Shown here: piece after piece, positions 43,299-51,512 of the stretch | Position numbering within the stretch: position 1 is the stretch's first letter | Layout of the letters: each line of letters starts with the position of its first letter | Source: Pontibacter sp. HSC-36F09 | GTDB taxonomy: Bacteria; Bacteroidota; Bacteroidia; Cytophagales; Hymenobacteraceae | Length of the DNA stretch: 64,000 nt | NCBI RefSeq assembly: GCF_024171605.1 | Contig: NZ_JALKAA010000001.1 | Location: 930,001 to 994,000, forward strand | Reading direction: 5' to 3' | Translations under genes and position numbers: made by a program | The notes under the pieces: model-generated | Seen by the model: only the letters and a program-made list of their open reading frames with translations | Database searches by the model: none | Told to the model about the DNA's origin: nothing

Positions 43299-43841
43299 AT
43301 GATCAAGAAAACATTGCTTACTCTATTCGGTGCTTGTACCTTCCTGGCTGTGCATGCGCAGGATTTGCCTGATACAAAGCTACAAGCTTCAGCACCTTAC
43401 AAGGTGGCTGTCGGACTCCGCTACACAGTAGGAGGCGCGGGCTACACAGATCTCGGTCTAACGGCCAAGTACTTCATCACGGACCAAACAGCCTTCGAGG
43501 TCTATACAAAGCTCCCTTTCTACTCGCGTGACTACCTGGCTTCCCTGAGTTACATCTGGCAACCGAAACTGGCTTTCTCGGAACGCTTTCGGCCTTATGT
43601 AGGCGCAGGCGCGGGAATACTGCGCCATACAAATTCACCGCTTGAACATGAGGGCGAACCCCGTATAAGCCCAATCGCTTTCGGAATGGTAGGTATAGAA
43701 TACCAATTCAAAAAGCTGCCAATGGCCCTCTCGCTGGATTATCGCACACCACTGCTCAGCAGTGGGACCTATGCCCCAAGTCACAGACATATTTGTCGGG
43801 TAAGTAGTCTTAGTGTAGGCTTAAAGTATACTTTGCATTAA
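43299..43841 (+). CDS. Small outer-membrane beta-barrel protein (tandem pair, copy 2)
   Basis: 180 residues, signal peptide ending VHAQ. It shares SAPYKVAVGLRYTVGG, LSYIWQPKLAFSERFRPYVG, GVEYKFKK/GIEYQFKK and a final LSVGLKYTLH with the gene before, marking a tandem duplication. 59 bp spacing. The stop TAA overlaps AAGGTATAG. A strong terminator follows. Confidence 0.82.
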   Translation: MIKKTLLTLFGACTFLAVHAQDLPDTKLQASAPYKVAVGLRYTVGGAGYTDLGLTAKYFITDQTAFEVYTKLPFYSRDYLASLSYIWQPKLAFSERFRPYVGAGAGILRHTNSPLEHEGEPRISPIAFGMVGIEYQFKKLPMALSLDYRTPLLSSGTYAPSHRHICRVSSLSVGLKYTLH

Positions 43842-43939
43842 GGTATAGCACAGGTATAGAAACAGCATCGGCGGCTACAGTGCAAGACTATAGCCGCCGA
43901 TTTTTATTTGCTGCAGGTATAGCGCTATACCTTATACCT
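43841..43939. repeat. Five GGTATA/TATACC words, including an exact inverted pair
   Basis: AGGTATAG 43841 and 43852, then AGGTATAG-CG-CTATACCT (43915-43932), a perfect 18-bp palindrome, then TTATACCT 43932-43939. All lie in the 100 bp between two convergent genes. Confidence 0.88.
43867..43906. terminator. Terminator behind the beta-barrel pair
   Basis: ATCGGCGGCTA (43867-43877) pairs with TAGCCGCCGAT (43891-43901), then TTTTTATTT. Confidence 0.9.
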
Positions 43940-43940
43940 A

Positions 43941-45887
43941 TTATTCCTGTATGCGCACGACCTTAAATTCGGTGCGGCGGTTGCGTTGGTGCTCGTCTTC
44001 GGTCTTGGCGTTGCGCACCACCGGGCGGCTCTCGCCATAACCTTTGGCTGTGATGCGCGACTTATCAATCTCTTTGGAGATGATGTAGTTCACGGCGGAC
44101 TGGGCACGACGCTGCGACAGGTCCTGGTTGTAAATATCTACACCACGGGAGTCGGTGTGCGAGCTCAGCTCGATGGAGATGCGCGGATTATCTACCAGTA
44201 TCTGCACCAGTTTATCGAGTTCTTCAGCTGCGTCCGGTCGGATGTCGGCTTTGTCAAAGTCGTAGAAAATGTTCTCGAGTACTATCGCCTTCTCTTTCAC
44301 GATCTCAGTCAGCAAGAGGTCAGCAGTCAGGCGCACTTCGTTCACTTCGTTTGGCAACTGGTTCTGCGGTGGCATCTTGCCTACGGTGGTTACGCGCTGG
44401 CGGGCAGCGAAGAAGCCGGGTTTCTCTGCCAGCAAAGAGTAAGCCGTTGCGCTGTCGAGCGGGAAGCTGAACTTACCCTCGGCATCAGCTATGGTTTCGG
44501 CAATTTTCTGTCCCTTGCTGTCCTGCAGCACCACCGCTGTGTTCGGTACCGCCGTCTGCTGCTTGTCTTTGTCGCGGCGCTGGTATACCGTACCGTCTAC
44601 AAAGAAATTCACCTGTTTGCGTGCTGATTTGGCAATAGCATAAATGTCGTCGCCCCCTTTGCCACCTTCGCGGTTAGAGGAAATATAGCCAGTAAGAGCA
44701 TCCTGGAAAAAGATACCGAAATCGTCGCCGCTGGAGTTAACAGGCACGCCCATGTTAACAGGTTTACCCTCTTCTACCTTGAAGACATCGAGCCCGCCCA
44801 GCCCTGGCAGACCGTCAGAAGCAATGTAAATCGTTCCGTCCGGGCCTATATACACATAGCTCTCGTTGCCCGGCGTGTTAATCGTCGGACCCATATTTTC
44901 AGGCGCAGAGAAGCGGCCGTTGTCGTCGATGGTGGTTTTGTAAATGTCGTTGCCTCCCAGTCCCCCTTTGCGATCGGAGGAGAAGTAGAGCGTTCTGCCA
45001 TCAGGGGCGAAAGCCGGAGAAGAATCCCAGGCGCGCGGGTCGCTGACGCTAATCAGTTTGGGCTCCGTCCAGGCGTTGGAGCGATAGAACGAGATGAACA
45101 GGTCTACATTGCGGCGGCCTTTCTTGGTGCCTTCGTTGCCACGCGCAAACACCATGGTGTTGCCCTCGTCGGCAAAGGTAGCCAGGGCATCGTGCAGGTC
45201 TTCGGTGTTTACGCCTTCCAGCTTGCGCACGGCTGCCCCCATGTTAGCCGAGTCGCCCAATGTAGTGGCGTATAGGTTTAGGAAGCCTTCGCCGTTGCCC
45301 AGATACGTTTTGCCCGGTCCGCGAGAGGATGAGAAAACCAGCTCGTTGCCACGTACAAAAGGTGCAAAGTCAGAGCCTTCTGTATTCAGTGCTTCCAGGT
45401 TATAAATTTCAAAACCTGTGTTCTTTTTTAGGATGCCGCTCAACTGGCTCAGCGTTTCGACTTCGCGCAAGGCCAGTGTTTTGAGCTCTGGCTTGCTGCC
45501 GATGCGGGCGTAATCCTGCATCTGGCCCAAAGCAGCTTCATACTTGCCATTGGCTTTCAGTGCCATACCATAATAGAAGAAGCCCTCCTCCTTGGGGTAG
45601 TTGTTGTCGAGCGCGGCTTTGTAGTAGGTTTCTGCCTCCGCCAGACGGTTAGACAGGCGGTATGACTCGGCAATGCGGTAGTTGATCTCGCCGGTGTTCT
45701 TAGCCCCTTTCAGCGCCTGCTTATAGTACTCGATGGCCCGCTCATACTGCTCTTCTTCGAAGCGCTTCTCGGCCTTGCTCAGGTACATGCCCGCGCCACA
45801 GGAGCTGAGCACCACGGCCAGCAGCAGAATGGCTGCTGTAAACTTCAGGTAATGGGCCACTGACTTGGTCGATAGCGTCTGCTGCAT
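43941..45887 (-). CDS. OmpA-family lipoprotein with TPR, PD40 propeller and CRD domains (PorE-like)
   Basis: 648 residues from ATG 45887 (lipobox LSSC). Domains in order: TPR-like repeats (about 35-150: FEEEQYERAIEYYKQALKGA, NYRIAESYRLSNRLAEAETY), PD40/WD40-like propeller (FSSSRGPGKTYLG, LYFSSDRKGGLGGNDIY, YISSNREGGKGGDDIYAI), a carboxypeptidase-regulatory-like domain (TAVPNTAVVLQDSKGQKIAE) and a C-terminal OmpA peptidoglycan-binding domain (IFYDFDKADIRPDAAEELDK ... RRTEF). This order matches PorE of the type IX secretion system, though generic paralogues share it, so the T9SS role is an inference. Confidence 0.85.
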   Translation of the reverse strand: MQQTLSTKSVAHYLKFTAAILLLAVVLSSCGAGMYLSKAEKRFEEEQYERAIEYYKQALKGAKNTGEINYRIAESYRLSNRLAEAETYYKAALDNNYPKEEGFFYYGMALKANGKYEAALGQMQDYARIGSKPELKTLALREVETLSQLSGILKKNTGFEIYNLEALNTEGSDFAPFVRGNELVFSSSRGPGKTYLGNGEGFLNLYATTLGDSANMGAAVRKLEGVNTEDLHDALATFADEGNTMVFARGNEGTKKGRRNVDLFISFYRSNAWTEPKLISVSDPRAWDSSPAFAPDGRTLYFSSDRKGGLGGNDIYKTTIDDNGRFSAPENMGPTINTPGNESYVYIGPDGTIYIASDGLPGLGGLDVFKVEEGKPVNMGVPVNSSGDDFGIFFQDALTGYISSNREGGKGGDDIYAIAKSARKQVNFFVDGTVYQRRDKDKQQTAVPNTAVVLQDSKGQKIAETIADAEGKFSFPLDSATAYSLLAEKPGFFAARQRVTTVGKMPPQNQLPNEVNEVRLTADLLLTEIVKEKAIVLENIFYDFDKADIRPDAAEELDKLVQILVDNPRISIELSSHTDSRGVDIYNQDLSQRRAQSAVNYIISKEIDKSRITAKGYGESRPVVRNAKTEDEHQRNRRTEFKVVRIQE

Positions 45888-45912
45888 GGGGGTAGTTTTT
45901 GAATTAGCGGAT

Positions 45913-46395
45913 CTAAAAATACCTGGAGAGCCAGCTTTGCTGCGCCGGCCGTGGCCAGGCATCCTGCAGCTCTCCGTAATTATTTACCAATGTATCAAAA
46001 TATAAGGTCTGTCCGTCAATCTCGCCGGCGGCCACTTTGTTTTTCAGCTCGTTCATACCCACCACCTGCATTTGGCCGTCTTTCAGGAAAGCCAGTCGGG
46101 TACGGTCGAAGAACGAAATACCAAAGCGCTGCTCCAGTTCCCGCACAAAACTCACGGAAGAGTCGATGGAACATCCACTGGCAGAGGTAACGGCTTCGTT
46201 GTTAGCCAGCACCAGAAAACGATCGTGCAATAAACTGGCCGACGCCTGTAGCCCCGCACCATGACTGCTCCAGTCAGTAGCAAAACGCTCCAGCATTGGC
46301 TTTATTTCTTCCTGCTCTTCCGCCGTCAGCGCCCTGTCAGCCTGGTAGATCCAGAGCCGGGCATGCGGTGGCAGTTGGTCAAAAGGAATGTACAT
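45913..46395 (-). CDS. Conserved Bacteroidota hypothetical protein
   Basis: 160 residues. The opening MYIPFDQLPPHARLWIYQAD, a central SGCSIDSSVSFVREL with Cys, and FDRTRLAFLKDG identify a family I know from Bacteroidota, commonly mislabelled as an ABC transporter ATPase although it has no Walker motifs. Function unknown. 25 bp upstream of the OmpA-like gene, probably co-transcribed. Confidence 0.72.
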   Translation of the reverse strand: MYIPFDQLPPHARLWIYQADRALTAEEQEEIKPMLERFATDWSSHGAGLQASASLLHDRFLVLANNEAVTSASGCSIDSSVSFVRELEQRFGISFFDRTRLAFLKDGQMQVVGMNELKNKVAAGEIDGQTLYFDTLVNNYGELQDAWPRPAQQSWLSRYF

Positions 46396-46412
46396 TTTTT
46401 ATTGTTGATTAT

Positions 46413-46563
46413 TGATTGTTGATTGATTTCTTAAAGGGTAGTCGGCTGGTGATGTAAACTCCGCAAAAGCTATACCTGTTCTCACCTGATTATCTGGTAA
46501 AACAGCTATACCCGAACTAGTCCGGGAGTAAAACAACAATCAGCAATTATCAATCAACAATCA
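46413..46563. repeat. Inverted repeat TGATTGTTGATTGAT
   Basis: A perfect 15-bp arm TGATTGTTGATTGAT (46413-46427) has its complement at 46549-46563, with TTGTTGATTATTG continuing the left side. They enclose about 120 bp with two TATACC words and fill the gap between two minus-strand genes. I recall TTGATTGTTGATTATTG runs between genes in many Bacteroidota. Confidence 0.75.
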
Positions 46564-46566
46564 GGA

Positions 46567-47385
46567 TTACTTACTCAAACCTTCCGCTTGTGCGATCAGC
46601 TCGGCAATGTCAAAAACTTTTACGCTTTCTTCCTGTTCCTTGTTTTTCACACCGTCGCTCATCATCACCATACAGAATGGGCAGGCAGTCGCGATCACAC
46701 CATCGCCTGTACCAAGAGTGGCCAGGGCTTCTTCCGTACGCTCGATGTTGATGTCTTTGTTGCCCGGCTCCGGCTCTTTGAACATCTGGGCACCACCGGC
46801 ACCGCAGCAAAGTCCGTTGGCACGGCTGCGCTTCATCTCCACCAGGTCGGCATCCAGAGCGGCCAGCACATCGCGCGGCGCTTCGTAAATGTCGTTGGCA
46901 CGGCCCAGGTAGCACGAGTCGTGGAAGGTGATGCGCTTGCCTTTGAAAGCCTCGCCACCCTGTACCTTCACTTTACCTTCGTTGATGAGTTGCTGCAGGA
47001 ACGTGGAGTGGTGAATTACTTCGTAGTTGCCACCCAGGTCCGGGTATTCGTTTTTGATGGTGTTGAAGCAGTGCGGACAGGCCGTAACGATCTTCTTTAT
47101 ATTGTAGGCGTTGAGCACCTCGATGTTGGTGATGGCCTGCATCTGGAACAGGAACTCGTTGCCGGCACGCTTGGCGGGCTCGCCGGTGCAGCTTTCTTCA
47201 GTGCCCAACACGGCATACTTCACGCCTACGTGCTCTAAAATCTGCACGAAGGCGCGCGTTACACGTTTGTAGCGGTCGTCGAACGAACCGGCACAGCCAA
47301 CCCAGAACAGCACTTCCGGCTCTTCGCCGTTCGCAGCCATTTCCGCCATGGTTGGCACTTTCACTAATCTTTTATTTTCTTCCAT
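46567..47385 (-). CDS. Heterodisulfide-reductase-B-like Fe-S protein (two CCG domains)
   Basis: 272 residues carrying two cysteine-rich CCG domains: LFWVGCAGSFDDR, EESCTGEPAKR, VTACPHCFNTIKNEYP; then FHDSCYLGRANDIYEAP, GLCCGAGGAQM and TACPFCMVMMSDG. Such domains bind an unusual [4Fe-4S] cluster and pass electrons or reduce disulfides. Downstream partner of the membrane Fe-S protein at 47490; together they resemble a split HdrD/GlpC-like module. Confidence 0.88.
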   Translation of the reverse strand: MEENKRLVKVPTMAEMAANGEEPEVLFWVGCAGSFDDRYKRVTRAFVQILEHVGVKYAVLGTEESCTGEPAKRAGNEFLFQMQAITNIEVLNAYNIKKIVTACPHCFNTIKNEYPDLGGNYEVIHHSTFLQQLINEGKVKVQGGEAFKGKRITFHDSCYLGRANDIYEAPRDVLAALDADLVEMKRSRANGLCCGAGGAQMFKEPEPGNKDINIERTEEALATLGTGDGVIATACPFCMVMMSDGVKNKEQEESVKVFDIAELIAQAEGLSK

Positions 47386-47422
47386 CTGTGTATTTGAAAA
47401 GGACGAGGGACTGCTTGACGAA

Positions 47423-47491
47423 AGACAAAGGACTCTATTTTAATCCTGTGTTTTAAAGTCTTTTGTCCTTTGTCTAAAAATTCTTTTGTCT
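47423..47491. repeat. Inverted repeat, GACAAAGGAC family, copy B
   Basis: AGACAAAGGAC (47423-47433) pairs with GTCCTTTGTCT (47465-47475); behind it comes AAAAATTCTTTTGTCTAA, as in copy A at 38709-38745. It fills the 104-bp gap between the two Fe-S genes, i.e. inside a probable operon. Confidence 0.75.
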
Positions 47492-48863
47492 AATTTTTTG
47501 AAGGCACATACAACTCTTCAGCCCAGTTGAAGCGGTCTGAAGACGGGAAGGCCCACGGCGCGCCGTTGTTTTCGATGTTGGTGAACATGGCGTTGAGCGA
47601 GGCCGGAGCCGCCGACTCTTCCAGCACCAGGTAGCGGCGCAGGTCCATGATCGTGGACAGCTGGTCGATGTTCACCGGGCAGGACTCCACACAGGCGTTG
47701 CAGGTGGTGCAGGCCCACAGCTCTTCCGGCGTGATGTAGCCGCGCAGCAATGTCTTTTCATCCGTGGTCTTCACGCGCTCCACGCCCAGTTCCTTGTAGT
47801 GATTCGGGGCAAAGATGGCCGGATGCTCACCCTTCTCTTCCATGCGGTCGCGGGTGTCCATCACGATCTTGCGTGGCGACAGGAGCTTGCCTGTTATGTT
47901 GGCCGGGCACACTGAGGTACAGCGACCACACTCGGTGCAGGTATAGGAATCCATCAGCTGTTTCCAGGTCAGGTCTTCCACGTCCTTGGCACCGAAGCGC
48001 TGCACGATCGGGTTGCCTTCAGCGTCCATTTCCGGCGCCGGCGGCTGGTAGCTTGGGTCCAGCATGGCTTTGATCTCGTGCGTGATAGCCGGATTGGTGG
48101 TAAACTTACCCTTCGGCCACAACTTGGAGAAGTACACGTTCGGGAAAGCCATAATGATGTGGAAGTGCTTGGAGCTCGGCAGGTAGTTCATAAAGGCCAG
48201 GATACCGATGATGTGGATCCACCAGCCAACGCTTGCGATGGTCGCCAGCGTGCCGGCGTCGTTGCCAAAAATATTTACAAATGAGCTGCTCACCGGAAAG
48301 GTGCCTGGCAAGGTATGGTTGTTGAGCGCAGCCAGTTTTAGGTCGGCTATGTTGAATGCAAAAAGGGCAAACATCAGCACGATTTCCGTGATCAGAATCA
48401 CGTTGGCATCCATTTTAGGCCAGGCGCGCATCTCCACGCCGGTTGCCAGGCGCGGCACTTTGGTCACGTTGCGACGCCACAGGAAGATGACGCAGGCAAC
48501 AATCACAAGGGCAGCCAGAATCTCGTTCACGGCCATCAGCCCATCGTAGAACGGGCCCAGGAAACCGAGCACCCGGTGCGTGCCGAAGATCCCGTCGATC
48601 ATGATCTCAAGCACCTCGATGTTGATCACCAGAAAGCCCACATACACAAAAAGGTGCAGCACGGCCGGCAGCATGCGCTTAAACATCTTCTGCTGCCCAA
48701 AAGCCACCAGCAGGGTTTTGTTGATGCGCTCCGACGGATTATCGCTCCGGTCGACGTCACGGCCTATCAGAATGTTCTTGCGAATCTTGCGAATCTGCCA
48801 CACAAACAGGCCGATACCCAGGGCAGCTACTATCAGGAAGATAATGTTCTCGAGTTGAATCAC
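47490..48863 (-). CDS. Membrane 4Fe-4S electron-transfer protein
   Basis: 457 residues: helices near 5-22, 66-90, 105-125, 155-175 and about 215-230, then a soluble domain with two [4Fe-4S] motifs, CTECGRCTSVCP and CTTCNACVESCP. The layout resembles HdrE/NarI-like membrane domains fused to an HdrC-type ferredoxin. With the CCG-domain protein it probably links a soluble donor (for example electron-transfer flavoprotein) to the quinone pool. First gene of the pair. Confidence 0.87.
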   Translation of the reverse strand: MIQLENIIFLIVAALGIGLFVWQIRKIRKNILIGRDVDRSDNPSERINKTLLVAFGQQKMFKRMLPAVLHLFVYVGFLVINIEVLEIMIDGIFGTHRVLGFLGPFYDGLMAVNEILAALVIVACVIFLWRRNVTKVPRLATGVEMRAWPKMDANVILITEIVLMFALFAFNIADLKLAALNNHTLPGTFPVSSSFVNIFGNDAGTLATIASVGWWIHIIGILAFMNYLPSSKHFHIIMAFPNVYFSKLWPKGKFTTNPAITHEIKAMLDPSYQPPAPEMDAEGNPIVQRFGAKDVEDLTWKQLMDSYTCTECGRCTSVCPANITGKLLSPRKIVMDTRDRMEEKGEHPAIFAPNHYKELGVERVKTTDEKTLLRGYITPEELWACTTCNACVESCPVNIDQLSTIMDLRRYLVLEESAAPASLNAMFTNIENNGAPWAFPSSDRFNWAEELYVPSKN

Positions 48864-48965
48864 GGTGAATTATTCGTTATACATACCAATTCGTAGATAA
48901 AGATAGCAGAATAGTGAGAATAAACGTATACGGAGGCCTTTTTTTAAAATATTTTTGCCTGAAAG

Positions 48966-48996
48966 TTTGCGTCTTCGAATTTGGTTACTACTTTTG
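48966..48996 (+). promoter_or_regulatory. Promoter of tRNA-Phe
   Basis: TTTG (48966-48969), 19 bp, TACTTTTG (48989-48996): an exact match to the Bacteroidota TTTG-N19-TAnnTTTG form, 34 bp upstream of the tRNA. Confidence 0.75.
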
Positions 48997-49030
48997 CATA
49001 CTCTTTCGAAAGAGGGAGTACAACAGAGCT

Positions 49031-49106
49031 GGTGATGTAGCTCAGTTGGTAGAGCAAAGGACTGAAAATCCTTGTGTCGTTGGTTCGATTCCAATCATCA
49101 CCACCA
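49031..49106 (+). tRNA. tRNA-Phe (anticodon GAA)
   Basis: Acceptor GGTGATG/CATCACC, D stem GCTC/GAGC, anticodon stem AGGA-type with loop containing GAA, T arm TTGG-TTCGATT-CCAA, discriminator A at 49103 and an encoded CCA (49104-49106). Confidence 0.96.
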
Positions 49107-49110
49107 GCTT

Positions 49111-49141
49111 AAACCCTTACCTATACAGGTAAGGGTTTTTT
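49111..49141 (+). terminator. Terminator of tRNA-Phe
   Basis: AAACCCTTACCT (49111-49122), loop ATAC, AGGTAAGGGTTT (49127-49138), T run. Confidence 0.9.
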
Positions 49142-49270
49142 GTTTTATACCCTTCTCGCGTCTGCTGCCCTACTATACTTTATAATAAGCCACTGGTTGT
49201 CTAAATTGTTTTCAGCCTAAAATTTTTCCTGCATTTTAGTAACTTAGCTGTTGCAACATCTTTCGCTCTT

Positions 49271-49381
49271 ATGAAAAGAACCTACTGGAGCGCCATTTTT
49301 GCAGGTATGTCTGCCGGCATCGGCACAGTCCTCCTGCTTGCGCTCGTTTACATGTACTTCATTCAGAACATCCAAGTCTAA
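49271..49381 (+). CDS. 36-residue single-helix membrane peptide
   Basis: A short frame starts with ATG-AAA-AGA and encodes MKRTYWSAIFAGMSAGIGTV, then LLLALVYMYF and IQNIQV, i.e. a positive N terminus and one transmembrane helix with Gly/Ala packing residues. It stops at TAA 49379-49381, 3 bp before the ATG of the TlpA-like gene, which implies translational coupling. Probably a real small protein acting with the thioredoxin. No family recognised. Confidence 0.65.
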   Translation: MKRTYWSAIFAGMSAGIGTVLLLALVYMYFIQNIQV

Positions 49382-49384
49382 GCC

Positions 49385-49891
49385 ATGACCCGCCGCCAAA
49401 CCTTCTGGACTGCCTATGCCGTGGGCTTTGCAGTTACGAGCATGATCGCCGTGTTCGCCTTTTACATGCTCAACCAGACTGTACCACAACATGTGAACTG
49501 GCAGTCGCTAAAACTCACCAGCCTGCAGGGCGAGCCCATCTCCATCGACAAGTATAAGGGAAGAGTGGTGGTGCTGAACGTGTGGGCCACCTGGTGCAAG
49601 CCCTGCATCGAAGAGATGCCCTCTATGGACCGCCTCCAGCAGCTGCACCCCGATAAAATTGCCGTCGTTACCGTGTCGGATGAGGAGTTGGAAAAGCTGT
49701 TGAAGTTCCGTAGCCGGCAGACATATTCCTTTACTTACCTCAGGGCCAACACTCCGCTGGCCAATCAGCAACTGACCGTATTCCCGACTACCTACATCCT
49801 CAACCCGAAAGGAGAGATAAAAGAGATCTACCTGGGTGGTCATACCTGGGACAGTGAGAAAATGCAGAAGAAGCTGCTAAAATACTACTAG
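49385..49891 (+). CDS. TlpA/ResA-type membrane thioredoxin
   Basis: 168 residues: N-terminal anchor helix (about 9-29), then a thioredoxin fold with active site WATWCKPC (Cys71, Cys74) and the cis-Pro segment [12 protein letters not shown]. Probably a periplasmic thiol reductant, for example in cytochrome c maturation. Its stop overlaps that of the convergent J-domain gene by 4 bp with no terminator in between. Confidence 0.9.
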   Translation: MTRRQTFWTAYAVGFAVTSMIAVFAFYMLNQTVPQHVNWQSLKLTSLQGEPISIDKYKGRVVVLNVWATWCKPCIEEMPSMDRLQQLHPDKIAVVTVSDEELEKLLKFRSRQTYSFTYLRANTPLANQQLTVFPTTYILNPKGEIKEIYLGGHTWDSEKMQKKLLKYY

Positions 49892-50985
49892 CGACAGTTA
49901 GCCCGAAGTTCCAGCAGCGCGGCAGAGTAGCCCAGCCGGTAGGCTTCGTTGAAGTGGGCACAGGCAGAATCGGGCTGTGCCTGCTCAAGCTCGGTGCGCC
50001 CGAGCAGGTAGTATACCCGGCCATTGGCGTTGTCGGCCTGCAGCACCTGCCGGTAGTCGGCCTCCGAGGCAGCATAGTCACCGGTTTTGTAGTAGCCGAA
50101 GCCCCTAAATGTCAAAGCGTTTGCCCATGACTCACCTTTAGAGGTATAGCGCAGAAAGCTGGTAAAGTCAGCGATGGCCGGCTCATACTTCTGCAGGTAA
50201 AACAGGCGCACTTCCCCCCTATCCAACTGCGCTGTGTGCAGGGTGCTGTCAAGTGTAAGGGCTATCCCAAAATCCCGCTCGGCCTCAGGGTACTTCTCTA
50301 GCTTGGCGAGGCTCTTGCCCCGCATCAAAAACACTTCTGCTGAGGGTCTGTCCTGTAGCGCAATCACTTGGTTCAGGTCCTCCACAGCCGCCCGGTAATT
50401 TTCATTTACATTCATCGAGATGCTCGCCCTTGTCAGGTAAGCATCCGCGTGCTTTGGCCGGAAATAGATGGCATCATTCAAAAGGCTGTGCGCACTGCTA
50501 TACTTGCCGTGCTCGATGTAGCTGAGGGCCGTCTTATACCTGTCTTCGCCGGTGATGTAGTCCATGGTAGACTTAAGCAGCACACTGAATACAAACATGA
50601 AAGCAAAAAAACCGAGCGTGATGTAGAGATCCTTGCGCACAAAGCGGCGCCCTTCGCGGCGAGGTATGTTCTGGTAGTGCCGCTCCGACACGGGAGCAGG
50701 AGGCCGGGTTTGCCGGTAGCGGGCGTGGTGGTGCGGCTGGTGCTGGCGTATGGCCTGTCGCTGCTCGTTCAGGTACTGCAGGCGCAGGTCATAGCGTGCG
50801 CGTTTGCCCGGGTCCGACAAGGTCTGGTAAGCAGAGTTGACTACCTTGAACAACTCCTCAGCTCGCGCATCACCCGGGTTTCGGTCAGGATGATACTTCA
50901 AAGCCAGCTGCTTGTAAGCCAGTTTGATCTCCTGCGCCGACGCCGTGGGGCTCACGCCCAGAATGCTATATAAGTTATGATCCAA
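49888..50985 (-). CDS. Membrane-anchored J-domain protein with TPR repeats
   Basis: 365 residues. Residues 3-66 are a J domain with HPD at 32-34 ([10 protein letters not shown]); 67-115 is a His/Arg/Gln-rich linker; 120-138 is one transmembrane helix; 150-355 contains about five TPR-like repeats ([40 protein letters not shown]). If the J domain is cytoplasmic to meet DnaK, the TPR part is periplasmic. Not DnaJ itself: no zinc-finger or C-terminal substrate domains. Function unknown. Confidence 0.85.
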   Translation of the reverse strand: MDHNLYSILGVSPTASAQEIKLAYKQLALKYHPDRNPGDARAEELFKVVNSAYQTLSDPGKRARYDLRLQYLNEQRQAIRQHQPHHHARYRQTRPPAPVSERHYQNIPRREGRRFVRKDLYITLGFFAFMFVFSVLLKSTMDYITGEDRYKTALSYIEHGKYSSAHSLLNDAIYFRPKHADAYLTRASISMNVNENYRAAVEDLNQVIALQDRPSAEVFLMRGKSLAKLEKYPEAERDFGIALTLDSTLHTAQLDRGEVRLFYLQKYEPAIADFTSFLRYTSKGESWANALTFRGFGYYKTGDYAASEADYRQVLQADNANGRVYYLLGRTELEQAQPDSACAHFNEAYRLGYSAALLELRANCR

Positions 50986-51137
50986 GGAGGCTAATGTAAC
51001 AAAAAAGGAATACTTAAGTTAAGTAAACACGGACAAGATACTGCAAATTCCGTAGTACAACTTTAACTGATTGCATCTTCCGTACATATTTTAATATACT
51101 ACCGTATACAGAAAAAGCACTAAAAAAGCTGGGCACT

Positions 51138-51512
51138 ATGAACGACAACGGCACAAGAGAAAAAAGCACCAATCTTATCGAGAACCTCATGGGGTACATT
51201 GATACCCGCATAGACATTATACGGCTTGAGATACAGGAAAAGATGAAGGCAGCCATGGTGGGTGCTATCCATGGGGTGTTACTGGGCTTTTTCGGCCTGA
51301 TGAGCTTTCTGTTTGTGAGCATTTTCCTGGGACTGCTGCTCAACCACCTGCTCGACAGCTCTTTCTGGGGCTTCGGAATTATTGCCTTGTTCTATGTGGT
51401 GGTGCTGGTAATACTGCTAATAGGCCTCGACAAAAAAGTGTTCCAGGGTATGGCCGACAAGGCTTTGGACAATACCATTTATAAAACCGATAAACGAGAA
51501 AATCAGATATGA
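51138..51512 (+). CDS. Phage-holin-family (DUF1469-like) membrane protein
   Basis: 124 residues: N-terminal amphipathic helix (NLMGYIDTRIDIIRLEIQEK) followed by two transmembrane helices, the usual form of the 'phage holin family' proteins of non-phage bacteria. No phage genes are nearby. Its stop overlaps the ATG of the next gene (ATGA), so they are coupled. Confidence 0.8.
   Translation: MNDNGTREKSTNLIENLMGYIDTRIDIIRLEIQEKMKAAMVGAIHGVLLGFFGLMSFLFVSIFLGLLLNHLLDSSFWGFGIIALFYVVVLVILLIGLDKKVFQGMADKALDNTIYKTDKRENQI

Noticed and set aside
43941..45887. Definite assignment as the type IX secretion component PorE
   Set aside because: The domain order fits, but Bacteroidota carry many OmpA/TPR/PD40 paralogues and no other T9SS gene is in the window.
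51138..51512. Prophage suggested by a holin-family protein
   Set aside because: No other phage genes are nearby; this holin-like family is common in chromosomes outside prophages.
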